From: Terriglobia bacterium | Lineage (GTDB): Bacteria; Acidobacteriota; Terriglobia; UBA7540 | DNA length: 43,420 nt | Reading direction: 5' to 3' | NCBI GenBank assembly: GCA_030038235.1 | Contig: JASHPE010000301.1 | Location: 1-43,420 of the forward strand | Shown here: positions 8,418 through 16,673 of the stretch, piece after piece | How positions within the stretch are numbered: position 1 is the stretch's first letter | Layout of the letters: every line of letters starts with the position of its first letter | The notes under the pieces: generated by a model | Databases searched by the model: none | What the model saw: only the letters and a program-made list of their open reading frames with translations | Told to the model about the DNA's origin: nothing | Position numbers and translations under genes: made by a program

Positions 8418-10058
8418 ATGCACCCAAGATTATATGCTCGGGTCCTCTGCGTGGTGGCAATGGGCTCAGGCATCGGTATGATGGCAGCACAACAAGGTAC
8501 AAATTCAGCGGTCACGATTTCCCTAAACGTTCAGGCCGCGGACCTTTCCGCACAACCTTCCGGCGCCGATTGGCCTTCGTATAACGGCGACTACACCGGC
8601 CGGCGTTACAGCAGCCTGAACCAGATCGACGCCGAGAACGCCGGCACTTTGCGCGCAGCCTGGGTCTTCCATTCGTCCGCCTCCGACTCGATGGAAGTGA
8701 CTCCGGTCGCGATCAATGGGCTGATGTTTGTGACCTCGGCCAACGATGCGTTCGCGCTCGACGCCCGCACCGGGCGCGTCATCTGGCACTTCTCGAGGCC
8801 CATCAGCCAGGGTCTCATCGATGACGCCTCCGCCCACCATAACCGCGGCGTCGGCGTTTGGCGCTCCCGAATCTACATGGAGACTGACAACGCTCACCTT
8901 CTCTGCCTGGACGCCCGCTCCGGGCACTTGCTTTGGGATATCGCCTACGCGGACACGCGCAAGAATTACGGGGCCACCAGCGCGCCGCTGGTGGTGAAGA
9001 ATGAGGTCCTGGTGGGAACTTCGGGCGGCGACGATGGCGTGCGAGGCTTCCTCGCGGCCTTCGACGCAGCGTCCGGAAGACTCCTCTGGCGATTCTGGAC
9101 CATCCCGGGTCCCGGCGAACCGGGATCGTCGAGCTGGCCCGGCAACCAATACCTGCTGGGATGCGGCACCACCTGGATGCCTGGGACCTATGATCCGGTG
9201 CTCAACTCCCTTTACTGGGGCACCAGCAATCCATGCCCGGACTTCGACGGAAGCGTCCGCCCGGGCGACGATCTTTACACGGACTGCGTGCTGGCGCTCG
9301 ACCCGGACACGGGCAAGCTAAAGTGGCATTTCCAATTCACCCCGCATGACCTGTTCGACTATGACGCGGCGGAAACTCCGGTCCTCGTCGATGCCGTTTA
9401 CGAAGGACACCCCCGAAGACTCCTGGTGGAAGCGAACCGTAACGGATTTCTTTACGTGCTCGACCGGACGGACGGAAAGTTCCTTTCGGCTACGCGCTTT
9501 GTGCAAAAGCTGAATTGGGCTAGCGGCATCGATGCCGCCGGACGGCCCATCGTGACGGGAGTGAAGCCCTCGGCGCAGGGCGCCAAGATCTGTCCTGGCC
9601 TGGACGGAGCCACCAACTGGTATTCTCCTTCCTTCAACCCGGCTACGCACCTCTTCTATTTCATGGCTCTTGAGGAGTGCAATGTCTACACCATGAAACA
9701 GGAAAAGTTCTCACCGGGCCGCGCTTATTACGCCACCGGTACGCGCCGTGTGCCGGGCGAGGAAGGACAGAACATTTTGCTCGCGTACAACCTCGAAACT
9801 AACCAGTTTCAGTGGAAGTACTCGCAGACCGGCGACGAGGACGACTCGGCTGGAACGATGACTACGGCCGGCGGTCTCGTCTTCTTTGGAGATCCCGAGG
9901 GCTCGTTCGAGGCCGTGGACGCGCAAAGCGGGACGCCGCTCTGGTATTTCAACACCGGGCAGCGGATCCACGCTTCGCCCATGAGTTTTGCGGTGGACGG
10001 CAGGCAGTACGTCGCCGTGGCGGCCGGCAGCGATGTGTTCGCTTTCTCGCTGCCTTAA
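8418..10058 (+). CDS. PQQ-dependent (quinoprotein) alcohol/sugar dehydrogenase
   Basis: A 546-residue secreted eight-bladed quinoprotein: signal peptide (residues 1-25), then WPSYNGDYTGRRYSSLNQI, the classic start of this family, and repeated tryptophan-docking motifs (ALDARTGRVIWHF, CLDARSGHLLWD, AFDAASGRLLWRF, ALDPDTGKLKWHF). The catalytic aspartate is D314 in PHDLFDYDA. D316, two residues on, is the extra aspartate typical of lanthanide-using enzymes (XoxF, ExaF/PedH). The vicinal Cys-Cys of methanol dehydrogenases is absent (HHNRGVGVW at that place) and there is no fused heme domain. It would oxidise an alcohol or sugar in the periplasm and needs an external cytochrome c; one is encoded at 6690-7562. 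The cupin gene starts 30 bp later. Confidence 0.88.
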   Translation: MHPRLYARVLCVVAMGSGIGMMAAQQGTNSAVTISLNVQAADLSAQPSGADWPSYNGDYTGRRYSSLNQIDAENAGTLRAAWVFHSSASDSMEVTPVAINGLMFVTSANDAFALDARTGRVIWHFSRPISQGLIDDASAHHNRGVGVWRSRIYMETDNAHLLCLDARSGHLLWDIAYADTRKNYGATSAPLVVKNEVLVGTSGGDDGVRGFLAAFDAASGRLLWRFWTIPGPGEPGSSSWPGNQYLLGCGTTWMPGTYDPVLNSLYWGTSNPCPDFDGSVRPGDDLYTDCVLALDPDTGKLKWHFQFTPHDLFDYDAAETPVLVDAVYEGHPRRLLVEANRNGFLYVLDRTDGKFLSATRFVQKLNWASGIDAAGRPIVTGVKPSAQGAKICPGLDGATNWYSPSFNPATHLFYFMALEECNVYTMKQEKFSPGRAYYATGTRRVPGEEGQNILLAYNLETNQFQWKYSQTGDEDDSAGTMTTAGGLVFFGDPEGSFEAVDAQSGTPLWYFNTGQRIHASPMSFAVDGRQYVAVAAGSDVFAFSLP

Positions 10059-10088
10059 GACTATGCAAGCTGCCCGGGGGATTCGCAG

Positions 10089-10955
10089 ATGAAGAAACTC
10101 CTGCTGCTGTTCGTGATCGCGCCGCTTCTGCTGGCGCAGGAACGCAAAGTCGCGCCGACGTGGTTGCACCGCTATGTGCCAGATTTGCCCGAGCAGCGCA
10201 CCGATTTGAGCAGCGGTTCCTGCCACTACACGCCCGTTTTCGGCGAGGGAGACACCGAGCCCCATGCCCTGCAGAGCATCGCGCGCTTTGGCGAAGTCTC
10301 CGTCGACGAGCAGGGCACCTGCCAACCGGCCGAGTATCCCCGGCAGGAGGAACTTTACTTTGTACTCAGCGGAAGCGGGGTGCTGCACTACGGCGAGGAA
10401 GCGCACGTGATGCGCAAGAATGACTTCGCGTATATGCCGCCGGCGGTTCGCCACAGCCTGTCCGGATCGTCGGAACAGCCGTTTCGCCTGGTGGTTGCCA
10501 CGGTGAAAATACCATTCGAGACCACCATCTCGGCGCCGCCCGCTCAGCCCGCGATCGCGAACCTCGATGAGTTGAAGGAGCAGACGGTTGAAGGCCACCC
10601 GACGTCGGTTCTCTACAAGCTCCTGATCGGGCCGCGGCGCGCGGCGCGCGATCGCGTCAACGCTACCTACGAGGTAGCCGATTTCTTCCTCATGGATTTC
10701 GCGCCCGGCGGCACCAATTCCCCGCACCATCACGAGGTGGAGGAAGAGATCTATCTGGTGCTGGACGGAGAGGGAAAGATGGCGGCAGGAGGCGGAATGG
10801 ACGGAGTTGAGGGCTTACACCCTGCCAAGGCCGGAGACGCCTACTACTTCAGGCCCAATTGCACCGTAGGTTTCTACAATCAGGATGCGCCAGGGGCAAA
10901 AGCTCATATTCTTGCGCTGCGCGCTTTTGTTCCTCTGCCGAAGAATCCCGATTGA
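10089..10955 (+). CDS. Secreted two-cupin protein
   Basis: A 288-residue protein with a signal peptide (MKKLLLLFVIAPLLLAQE) and two cupin barrels. The first (about 60-140) has YPRQEELYFVLSGSGVLHYG and FAYMPPAVRHSL; the second (about 205-285) has SPHHHEVEEEIYLVLDGEG and AGDAYYFRPNCTVGF. The second keeps the H-x-H...E metal-ligand pattern in its first motif, but the histidine of its second motif is replaced by Cys/Val, so metal binding may be altered. It follows the quinoprotein after 30 bp and probably belongs to the same transcript. Isomerase, lyase or dioxygenase activity on the quinoprotein product are all possible. Confidence 0.8.
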   Translation: MKKLLLLFVIAPLLLAQERKVAPTWLHRYVPDLPEQRTDLSSGSCHYTPVFGEGDTEPHALQSIARFGEVSVDEQGTCQPAEYPRQEELYFVLSGSGVLHYGEEAHVMRKNDFAYMPPAVRHSLSGSSEQPFRLVVATVKIPFETTISAPPAQPAIANLDELKEQTVEGHPTSVLYKLLIGPRRAARDRVNATYEVADFFLMDFAPGGTNSPHHHEVEEEIYLVLDGEGKMAAGGGMDGVEGLHPAKAGDAYYFRPNCTVGFYNQDAPGAKAHILALRAFVPLPKNPD

Positions 10956-10965
10956 GCCGCGGTAG

Positions 10966-11308
10966 CACAGCCACTCCTGGCTGTGCAGGAAGGAATCATG
11001 ACAAGAAGCCGCACAGCCACTCCTGGCTGTGCAGGAAGGAATCATGACGAGGAGCCGCACAGCCACTCCTGGCTGTGCAGGAAGGAATCATGACAAGAAG
11101 CCGCACAGCCACTCCTGGCTGTGCAGGAAGGAATCATGACAAGGAGCCGCACAGCCACTCCTGGCTGTGCAGGAAGGAATCATGACAAGAAGCCGCACAG
11201 CAACTCCTGGCTGTGCGGGAAGGAATCATAACAAGGAGCCGTACAGCCACTCCTGGCTGTGCAAGGAAGGAATCATAACAAGAAGCCGCACAGCCACTCC
11301 TGGCTCTG
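10966..11308. repeat. Tandem array of eight 46-bp units, each with an 8-bp-stem hairpin
   Basis: Units begin at 10966, 11012, 11058, 11104, 11150, 11196, 11242 and 11289; the period is 46 bp except for one extra base in the seventh, and the last unit is partial. Each contains a palindrome with arms GCACAGCC / GGCTGTGC around the loop ACTCCT, followed by AGGAAGGAATCATGACAAG (later units carry ATAACAAG). The end of the unit alternates mostly between AGAAGCCG and AGGAGCCG. Substitutions in units 6-8 indicate decay at the right edge. It fills the gap between the cupin gene and the second PLP-enzyme gene. Confidence 0.95.
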
Positions 11309-11334
11309 TTACCCGGAGTGGGAGAGGACCCTCT

Positions 11335-12624
11335 ATGGCAACGCAATGGACTTCTGACCGCCGATCTTTCATGAAATGGGTTGTAGCCGCACCCCTGCTG
11401 GCTCAGATTGCGGCGCGCGATCTCTACGCCAAGGCGACGAGCCTCGCCAGCATGGATCCCTCGGACAACATCTACAAACGTCTGGGCGTGAAGACCGTCA
11501 TCAATTGCCGCGGCACTTGGACGTACTTGAGCGGCTCGCTCGAGTGGCCCGAGGTCCGCGCAGCGCAAGCGGAAGCGGCCCGTCACTTCGTCAATATTCT
11601 TGAGCTTCAGCGGGCCGCGGGCCGGAGACTGGCCGAGCTGACGGGCGCTCCGAGCGGCATGGTCACCTCGGGCGCTGCGGGCGCCATGGCTTCGGCCACG
11701 GCCGCCTGCATCGCAGGAAGCGATCCGCACAACATTTGGCAGCTTCCGGATACTACGGGCCTCAAAGACCAGGTGATCATGTCCGGGGGGCGCATTGCGT
11801 TCGATAGCGCTATTCGTCTGGCCGGCGGGAAGCTCGTGCTCGCCTATTCGCCGGAGGAGATCGAAGCCGCCATCAACGATAAGACGGCGATGATCTACAC
11901 CACTCACCTGGGAGATACGCTGCAGAAGGAAATCGCCATCGCACGGGCCCACCAGGTTCCTCTGCTGCTCGACGATGCCGCCGGCATTCCGCCCATCGAC
12001 AACATACGGCTCTACGCGCGCCTGCGCGTCGACCTCTACACGTTCTCGGGCGGCAAGGGCCTGTGCGGGCCGCAGTGCAGCGGAGTGCTGCTCGGCCGCA
12101 AAGACCTGATTGAGGCCGCGTTGCTCAACACGAATCCCTATGAAGGCGCCGTTTGCCGGGCTATGAAGGTAGGCAAGGAAGAAGTGATGGGGTGCCTGGC
12201 CGCGGTGGAGACCTGGCTGAAGGTTGACTCGAACGAGCTCTACCGCGAGTGGAACCAGCGCCTGCAGCGGATCGCTACTGTGCTCGGCACCGTGCGGGGA
12301 GTCAAGACCGGGATCTACGTTCCGGACGACGGGAATCGCTATCCCACTTTGAGAGTCTCGTGGGACCAGCAGGCTTGGCGATTCAGCGTCATGGACTGCG
12401 TGCAGAAACTCCGCGACGGCGAACCCGCGATCGAAGTTCTTGGTCCTGACAATCCCAGCGGCGTCGCTGCCGTTCATGAGGGCAATCCCAACAAGAAAGA
12501 ACTCAAGGAACCCAGCCACCTGGAACTCGTCTCGATGACCATCCAATCCGGGGAGGAGATCATCGTCGGACAGCGGCTGCGAGCGATTCTGCTGTCGGCA
12601 AGAGACGCAGCACCGAAGAGCTGA
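11335..12624 (+). CDS. Exported SelA-like PLP-dependent enzyme, copy 2
   Basis: A 429-residue paralogue of the enzyme at 4005-5267. I start at ATG 11335, preceded by GGGAGAGGA; longer in-frame starts would lie inside the 46-bp repeat array. The N-terminus SDRRSFMKWVVAAPLLA is a twin-arginine signal. PLP lysine K241 is in LYTFSGGKGLCGPQCSG and the cofactor aspartate in LLLDDAAGIPP. Both copies share the LGRKDLI and GRxMKVxKEE motifs. It differs from copy 1 in the N-terminal substrate region (INCRGTWTYLSGSLEWPEV versus INAAGTYTVLSASIMPDEV), so a different substrate is possible. The hairpin repeat array directly upstream may affect its expression. Confidence 0.75.
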   Translation: MATQWTSDRRSFMKWVVAAPLLAQIAARDLYAKATSLASMDPSDNIYKRLGVKTVINCRGTWTYLSGSLEWPEVRAAQAEAARHFVNILELQRAAGRRLAELTGAPSGMVTSGAAGAMASATAACIAGSDPHNIWQLPDTTGLKDQVIMSGGRIAFDSAIRLAGGKLVLAYSPEEIEAAINDKTAMIYTTHLGDTLQKEIAIARAHQVPLLLDDAAGIPPIDNIRLYARLRVDLYTFSGGKGLCGPQCSGVLLGRKDLIEAALLNTNPYEGAVCRAMKVGKEEVMGCLAAVETWLKVDSNELYREWNQRLQRIATVLGTVRGVKTGIYVPDDGNRYPTLRVSWDQQAWRFSVMDCVQKLRDGEPAIEVLGPDNPSGVAAVHEGNPNKKELKEPSHLELVSMTIQSGEEIIVGQRLRAILLSARDAAPKS

Positions 12625-12646
12625 CGGGCAGCGCTATCGGGCGAGT

Positions 12647-12843
12647 CTACGGCGCTTCCCAGTCGAGGGCGTAGATCTCCTGGGTAGCGGTATCGCGGAG
12701 CAGCAGAGGGAGTCGTCAGGACCCCGACCGTGCCACGCCCCGAAAACGGCTGAGGCCGAATAAACGTTCTTCAGCATCTCGATCTGCTCGGCCTTCCGCG
12801 GGTTCGATGTGTGGGACACGCCGGGTTTTGGCGAGAGGTTCAA
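12647..12843 (-). pseudogene. Possible degenerate 3' gene fragment
   Basis: One minus frame reads MLKNVYSASAVFGAWHGRG, and a frame shifted by one base then continues LPLLLRDTATQEIYALDWEAP before TAG at 12647-12649. The two pieces together look like the end of one protein broken by a frameshift. I do not recognise the family. Chance coding-like sequence in GC-rich DNA is the alternative. Confidence 0.25.
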
Positions 12844-12896
12844 TGTCCCAAAGGCTAAAGCGTGGCTGCGATGAGGATCGCGACTTCTTTGACTGA

Positions 12897-13100
12897 GGCA
12901 GCGAGACCCTCACGCTGAGGCTCAATGGTGCCAACGCAGCGGCAGTGTGCTCGATTGCCGCCGGCGCCACCAAGGGTTCGGTGACCGGCCTCAGCATCGC
13001 CATCGCGGCCGGCAGCCTCCTCGATCTCGAGGTGGGCGACCACTCTGAGCGCGGCGACAGTTGCCGTGTCCGTCGGGCCATAGACGGAAGGGCGCGGTGT
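12897..13100 (+). pseudogene. Possible fragment of a secreted Ala/Gly-rich beta-repeat protein
   Basis: The plus frame from 12897 (after TGA 12894-12896) reads GSETLTLRLNGANAAAVCSI then AAGATKGSVTGLSIAIAAG and SLLDLEVG, a beta-strand rhythm seen in surface or tail-type proteins of this phylum. There is no start codon or ribosome site, and the sequence degrades after about 13050. It is listed as a remnant only. Confidence 0.25.
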
Positions 13101-13138
13101 GGCATGGTCCAACGTTGTGGCGCCCTCCCACGTTGGTG

Positions 13139-13255
13139 GTGTCCTAATTTCAGACGTACGGGCGGCCCTTGTGGCCGCCCAACTGAGGGCGCGCGCGAGG
13201 AATGCGCCGCATTGGGCGGCCACAAGGGCCGCCCGTACGTCTGAAATTAGGACAC
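13139..13255. repeat. Perfect 44-bp inverted repeat (palindromic element)
   Basis: The left arm 13139-13182 and right arm 13212-13255 are exact reverse complements over 44 bp around a 29-nt loop. The outer ends are GTGTCCTAATTTCAGACGTA and its complement. Each arm contains a further palindrome (GGGCGGC...GCCGCCC). No gene lies inside. It resembles a miniature palindromic mobile element more than a terminator because the arms are long, perfect and not followed by a T-run. Confidence 0.9.
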
Positions 13256-13274
13256 TACCTGCACGATAATTTCC

Positions 13275-13304
13275 TTGACAGGACCGACGTACTCATACTA
13301 TACA
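13275..13304 (+). promoter_or_regulatory. Sigma-70-like promoter without an obvious gene
   Basis: TTGACA at 13275-13280, an 18-bp spacer, and TATACA at 13299-13304 make the best promoter match I found in the window. It lies 20 bp right of the palindromic element. Downstream, GGAGGA (13370-13375) and GTG 13381 open a 145-codon frame of doubtful reality. Confidence 0.45.
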
Positions 13305-13380
13305 TAACTTTCATAAAAAGAGGGGGCAATGATCCACTTGCGCCCGGCTGGTGGGGCCGGCCGGCGCTCGGAGGATAATT

Positions 13381-13818
13381 GTGTTTCTACGTCAAGATTC
13401 CGCCAGCACCGCCCGGAGCCTCAGGGCCAGCGACGCTGCCTCTAGCCTCCATACATCGACCTACATGGCGAAAAGGACCTCGAGAAATGCAGAGGGCGCG
13501 CCCCTCCAAACCCGGAATGCCTTGTGCAATCAGAAGCATGGCGGGATTTTGGGAAAATTGCCGTTAAGGGGCGCCCCCGGGTTCGCAAAACGTGAATTTT
13601 TCGAATTTTGCAACCCACTGACTCTCCGGCGCTTGAGATTATATCTAGCCGACATGCCTCAACCTACAGTGGAAAAAACGCGCAAAAACGCCCCCCGCTC
13701 TAACATCCACGACCAAAATGCACTTCTGTTTGGAATCAGGAACATTCCGGGTTTGAGGGGCCAGGCGAAATCGGGAATGTCTTTTAGAATCAGTAAAAGG
13801 GGGCTACATGGCGAATGA
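13381..13818 (+). CDS. Doubtful small ORF downstream of the orphan promoter
   Basis: GTG 13381 has GGAGGA five bases away and a promoter-like sequence at 13275-13304, and the frame runs 145 codons to TGA 13818. The predicted protein is basic, of low hydrophobicity and has no recognisable motif. It ends inside the dispersed GGGAATGTC repeats (SGMSFRISK), which argues that the frame is chance. It is listed because promoter, ribosome site and start line up; most likely this is non-coding. Confidence 0.2.
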   Translation: MFLRQDSASTARSLRASDAASSLHTSTYMAKRTSRNAEGAPLQTRNALCNQKHGGILGKLPLRGAPGFAKREFFEFCNPLTLRRLRLYLADMPQPTVEKTRKNAPRSNIHDQNALLFGIRNIPGLRGQAKSGMSFRISKRGLHGE

Positions 13819-14150
13819 TGTTTAAAAAAAGGCGCAAAACGGGAATGTCATTTGGGATCAGCGACATGAGCTTATTTCGAGAAAAGTCGAAATATGAAAA
13901 GGGGCGCTTTGGCCAAACGGGAATGTCGTCTAGAATCAACAAAGCGGTTATCCAGGCCCAGGGTCAAAAACACCTGTTTTACTTACCAGTAACCTCTGCG
14001 ACGGCGACGCGTAAACGGTCCGACATGTCGATTTCTCAGGAAAATCGAGGTTTTTCGAGTGCGCCGCAACGCTTGCAGGCGGCGGGGCGCGACGCCGGCA
14101 CGGTCGCTGGCTATAACACGATCATTCTAAAAGACATTCCCGATTTCGCC
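13764..14150. repeat. 387-bp MITE-like element with 27-bp perfect terminal inverted repeats
   Basis: The first 27 bp (13764-13790, beginning GGCGAAATCGGGAATGTC) recur as an exact reverse complement at 14124-14150. Related copies of the core GGGAATGTC...GAATCA lie inside at 13841 and 13919, and weaker ones outside at 13512 and 13730. No transposase frame is inside, and no target-site duplication is evident at the ends. The right end is about 70 bp from the 3' end of the next gene. Confidence 0.65.
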
Positions 14151-14222
14151 GAAACGCCGCTGCAAGCACGCGAGCGCGCACGACGCGACAAATCGGAATA
14201 CTGCTCGGGGGAGACGCACATC

Positions 14223-16496
14223 TCAATGCGGGAGCGCGGTCATCACCGCACGGTGTCCGGTCGTAATCGAGAAATAGTCGATCCATTGCTTGCGAATCCC
14301 CTCGGTTCGTTCAATCAGCTCGCGACTTGGTTTCGCACCGTGCTGCACTACCATCACCATGCCCGTATTGAATCGCCTTTGCGATTGGTCCACGGCGGGC
14401 AATCGCGGACCCTCGGCAGCAATCACGTCCTCGATGGTGACCTTGGTTCGGTCGGCCTTGAAGATGGGGTGGCCGTTTGCGTCCTTACCCGCTGGAACCA
14501 GATGGCGCAGAATGAAAAAGTCAGGCACCTCGGCCGCGGAAATCAGCCCCATAAGGTAGAGGTCCAGGTAACTCCAACCCGTGGCGGGCACGTAATAGTC
14601 GTCATCGAGTTGAGTATAAGTACCGTCAAAGTTATCCTGCCAGACACCGCCTCCCATAATGGATGCTTCGGTCGGCCGCCGGTAGGGAAACGCGACCGGC
14701 GCCTGCAAGCCTTGCGCCCAGTGGACGGGACCGAGGTCAATCGTCTCATCGCCCACCTTGGCCGACACGAATGCCCCCCACCGATGTCCCATTTCGTGCC
14801 CGATCTGCGACATCGCGTACATGTACGGTGGCAACTTGCCGTCCGCGGATATCTCCTCGAGTTGCCGCCGGTAATACGTAATGTCGTGAGTAGTTCCGAT
14901 AGGCGCCGCGGCGGGCGGCCGCTCTTGCATTTGATTGGAGCCGACGTACACCGGTTGGACGAACTGCCACTGGAATCTGCCCGGCGTGCAGTACGACTTG
15001 AGATCGTGCTGGGTCGCGCCGATTCCCGTGACCGCGCCGCCCACCGCACCGAGCGGTCCGTCACTCGGCGTGCCTGCCTCCTGGTTGTCGACGCGAAAGT
15101 CGGAGTAGTAGGCGAGAAAGTCGAACCTGTCACCCAGGCTTTTGATCACTGTGCAGGTCAAGTCACGCGGATTCGGGAGAGCATAGTAATGGAAGGCTTC
15201 ATAGATGACCTGAAAGGGGCCGTCCTGCGGCTTGAGGGAAGATAGATGTACGTCAGGATTGCGGATTCCGCTCAGCGTGACCGGCCGGGCGGGGATCTCG
15301 GCCACCGGCTCCTCCGACCCGCGAGCAGACGCGTCAGCAGCAAGGTGGACTTCGGCCGTTCTGCCGAGCGCCTCCGGCAGAATCCCCTGAATCGAGATGG
15401 TGTTGCCGCTCGTCTTCACCCTTCGCGACGATCCCGGACCGAATACAACGTATCGCGACGCGCTGCCGGCGCGTTCAGGTTTAAAACCGCGAATCGTCCA
15501 CTCGGCGTCCGGACGCGGCAGCGCGCCAGTGGATGCCGCCGTCGGCTTGTGGACGTAGAAATAGACCCGGTAGCCAATCCCCTCGATGCCCGGATCTCCT
15601 TCAGGCAACACAGGCCCGGCGGTTTCGAATGTGACCTTCAGGAACAAGCCGTCAACGACGGAGAGATTGACGCTCTGAAGGTCGAGATGAGGTGCGACTG
15701 CGGCGTGCTTCGACGCCGGGAGCCGCGTAAGAGGTTTCTCCACTCCGCCCGAGACCAGCGGGTAGACGCCGACGATGGCGTCCTTGGCCGCAAGCCGATC
15801 GTACGACATCTCGATCGCGCCGTCCCGGTAGAGCACAGCCTGGAACCTGTTAACGGTCTTGGTCCAACTGAAGTCCTGAATGTTGCCAAAGTGTTCAGTC
15901 AAATCCCATGTCACCACCACGCGATCCGCGAGCTCCTTCACGTAACGATCGCCCGACATGCGAGGCTTGAAAAACACGCAGATCGCCGGAACCGTGTTCG
16001 CCAGGCTCGGCGCGGCCTCGCTCAAAGCGTCGAAGCGCCCAATCGACACGCCACCCTGGTCAGGCGGTCGAGGCCCGAAGTCGAAACCCGGTCCACCCTC
16101 GCTGGCGCGTTCGCCGAACCGAATCGACCCTGTCACGCCGACCGAGAAGGCGTCCCAGCTCTTCCCCGAGAAGGGAAAAGAAAAGTTGTGCAACGTGACC
16201 TGATGCTCGGTGATCTTCTGACCGAACTCCGAGTCCCAGTCGAGCGGCAGGTTCTCGACGTGGTAGCCCGCAGGTCCGGGCGTGAAGCGGAGCGTGCGAC
16301 CTTGCACGTCGAACAGGTTCTCACGGCCGAGCGCCCCTCGGTTAAGCTCCAGCAGAATCAGATTGCCGAGAACGGAGACGTTGCCGATCGGCCTGCCGGG
16401 CTCCTCCCCTTCTTGAGCCTGTATGCTGGTGCCCGCGAGAAGAATGGCCCAAAAGATCAGGCACTGTCCGACGATGAAGCGATGGCTTCTGGTCAC
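14223..16496 (-). CDS. Large secreted protein with HEMGH zincin motif (putative metalloprotease)
   Basis: A 757-residue protein started at GTG 16496, which has GGAGGAG just upstream and gives a proper signal peptide (FIVGQCLIFWAILLAGTSIQAQ); an ATG at 16634 would add 46 unlikely residues. Residues 30-300 form a beta-rich region with a VSVGVTGSIRFG-type strand pattern. Residues 567-571 are HEMGH followed by RWGAF, the HExxH signature of zincin metallopeptidases, and a late acidic stretch (YTQLDDDYYVPATGWSYLDLYLMGLI) carries possible third-ligand residues. I cannot place it in a named peptidase family. It has no close operon partner: glnA ends 177 bp upstream. Confidence 0.65.
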   Translation of the reverse strand: MTRSHRFIVGQCLIFWAILLAGTSIQAQEGEEPGRPIGNVSVLGNLILLELNRGALGRENLFDVQGRTLRFTPGPAGYHVENLPLDWDSEFGQKITEHQVTLHNFSFPFSGKSWDAFSVGVTGSIRFGERASEGGPGFDFGPRPPDQGGVSIGRFDALSEAAPSLANTVPAICVFFKPRMSGDRYVKELADRVVVTWDLTEHFGNIQDFSWTKTVNRFQAVLYRDGAIEMSYDRLAAKDAIVGVYPLVSGGVEKPLTRLPASKHAAVAPHLDLQSVNLSVVDGLFLKVTFETAGPVLPEGDPGIEGIGYRVYFYVHKPTAASTGALPRPDAEWTIRGFKPERAGSASRYVVFGPGSSRRVKTSGNTISIQGILPEALGRTAEVHLAADASARGSEEPVAEIPARPVTLSGIRNPDVHLSSLKPQDGPFQVIYEAFHYYALPNPRDLTCTVIKSLGDRFDFLAYYSDFRVDNQEAGTPSDGPLGAVGGAVTGIGATQHDLKSYCTPGRFQWQFVQPVYVGSNQMQERPPAAAPIGTTHDITYYRRQLEEISADGKLPPYMYAMSQIGHEMGHRWGAFVSAKVGDETIDLGPVHWAQGLQAPVAFPYRRPTEASIMGGGVWQDNFDGTYTQLDDDYYVPATGWSYLDLYLMGLISAAEVPDFFILRHLVPAGKDANGHPIFKADRTKVTIEDVIAAEGPRLPAVDQSQRRFNTGMVMVVQHGAKPSRELIERTEGIRKQWIDYFSITTGHRAVMTALPH

Positions 16497-16673
16497 GCGC
16501 TCCTCCGAATCCTGCAAGACCGGGCGGGACGGGGTGCGCCTGCTCACTACGCATGTCATCTCGGCCTTACTCCGGAGCCGAAATATACCGGCCGGCAGGA
16601 GGAAAAAACGCCGAGTACGCCAAAAACATGCCAAATGCTTGCGACCTGTTCTCCAGTCGCTGAAGCACGGCGC

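Noticed and set aside
10966..11308. Possible CRISPR array
   Set aside because: The whole 46-bp unit repeats without unique spacers, and no cas genes are present.
11167..11334. Longer N-terminus for the second PLP enzyme
   Set aside because: The extra 56 codons are translated 46-bp repeat; the ATG at 11335 has its own ribosome site and starts a twin-arginine signal.
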